A stretch of DNA of 15,261 bases, taken from contig CALBJK010000044.1 of NCBI GenBank assembly GCA_937892695.1, positions 1-15,261 on the forward strand. Reading direction: 5' to 3'. Below the pieces are notes generated by a model, which was not told the DNA's origin, did not search any database, and saw nothing but the letters and a program-made list of their open reading frames with translations. Positions 14,772-15,261 of this stretch are shown here, in pieces; position 1 is the stretch's first letter; each line of letters starts with the position of its first letter. The position numbers and the translations under genes are program-made. This DNA is from an uncultured Prevotella sp. (GTDB taxonomy: Bacteria > Bacteroidota > Bacteroidia > Bacteroidales > Bacteroidaceae).

Positions 14772-15261
14772 TCAGATATTACCTTTTGCAGGTAAAGTCT
14801 GATTTATACCTTGCTCGCGATGTATAATCTTTATTTCAATACCAAACCTCTCATGCAAGTGTTCTGCAAGATGTTGTGCTGCATATACGCTGCGGTGCTG
14901 TCCGCCTGTACATCCGAAACAAAACATCAGGTCGGTAAATCCTCTCTGTATGTAACGTGCCACGTGAGCATCAGCCAGTTTGTACACGCTTTCCAGAAAT
15001 GTTATTATCTCACCATCATCTTCCAAAAAGCGTATTACAGGCTCGTCCAGACCTGTCAATTTCTTATATGGTTCATAACGTCCTGGGTTATGAGTAGAGC
15101 GACAGTCAAAAACATAGCCACCTCCATTACCCGAAGTGTCTTCCGGAATGCCTTTATGGTAAGAGAAACTGTATACCCGCACAACGAGCGGTCCATTACC
15201 GTCATATTTAGAAAATGTGGCAGGACCGTCCATCGGGTGAGGTTCGTATACATTGTCTTTT
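14772..15261 (-). CDS. RapZ C-terminal domain protein, 3' part (possibly fused to a sugar kinase domain)
   Basis: The frame is open from the window edge to a TGA and gives 162 residues; the N-terminal part lies beyond the window. Although an ATG occurs at 15233, the frame continues upstream without a stop (KDNVYEPHP before MDGPATF), so the gene is best treated as partial. The visible domain matches the RapZ C-terminal domain: SFSYHKGIP, YVFDCRSTHNPGRYEPY, LTGLDEPV and the hallmark GCTGGQHRSVYAA, ending at a conserved HRE. In E. coli this domain of RapZ binds glucosamine 6-phosphate. In Bacteroidetes I recall it fused behind an aminoglycoside-phosphotransferase-type kinase, which would make the protein AmgK-like (MurNAc/GlcNAc anomeric kinase); that half cannot be seen here. 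It heads a unit with the MurU-like gene. Confidence 0.85.
   Translation of the reverse strand, partial: KDNVYEPHPMDGPATFSKYDGNGPLVVRVYSFSYHKGIPEDTSGNGGGYVFDCRSTHNPGRYEPYKKLTGLDEPVIRFLEDDGEIITFLESVYKLADAHVARYIQRGFTDLMFCFGCTGGQHRSVYAAQHLAEHLHERFGIEIKIIHREQGINQTLPAKGNI

Noticed and set aside
14772..15233. A complete 153-residue RapZ-like gene starting at the ATG at 15233
   Set aside because: The frame stays open to the window edge with domain-like sequence upstream of that Met, so the gene is more likely truncated by the window.

Overview
The window looks like a chromosomal segment from a member of the Bacteroidales, most like Prevotella or a close relative. The evidence is a long-form pyrophosphate-dependent phosphofructokinase, a secreted golvesin-domain amidase, a DUF5715 protein, and an RNase P RNA. 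Promoters of the Bacteroidetes type (-7 box TAnnTTTG with a TTG-like -33 box) sit where they should, and purine-rich Shine-Dalgarno sites are largely absent. The genus is inferred from protein style only. I see no insertion sequence, phage gene, tRNA, CRISPR array or broken gene, and codon and base use look even throughout.

Left part (1-2998): the 3' end of prmA reads rightward and meets two leftward genes, a membrane-anchored GH25 muramidase and pfp. A strong hairpin lies between pfp and the muramidase start codon. Middle part (3144-9261): after a clear promoter, all genes read rightward: a 90-residue hypothetical protein, a PlsC-like acyltransferase, a 967-residue secreted amidase-like protein (ATGA overlap with the acyltransferase), a 103-residue hypothetical protein, and a YgiQ-family radical SAM protein (ATGA overlap with the 103-residue protein).

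Right part (9272-15261): everything reads leftward. The order of transcription is a RapZ C-terminal-domain protein (cut by the window edge), a MurU-like nucleotidyltransferase, guaA (1 base after the preceding stop), a DUF5715 protein with a DD-peptidase-like motif (8 bases after guaA), then phosphoglucomutase from its own promoter, its terminator, and rnpB, whose promoter is interlocked with that terminator.

Several products act on or feed the cell wall: the GH25 muramidase, the amidase-like protein, the DUF5715 protein, and the RapZ-domain/MurU pair, which resembles the MurNAc recycling (AmgK-MurU) route. Others are central metabolism (Pfp, phosphoglucomutase, GuaA) or RNA and translation housekeeping (PrmA, RNase P RNA). 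The items most worth a second look are the RapZ-domain/MurU/GuaA/DUF5715 gene string, a four-cysteine cluster at the end of the phosphoglucomutase, the hairpin at the muramidase start, and the fused terminator-promoter before rnpB.
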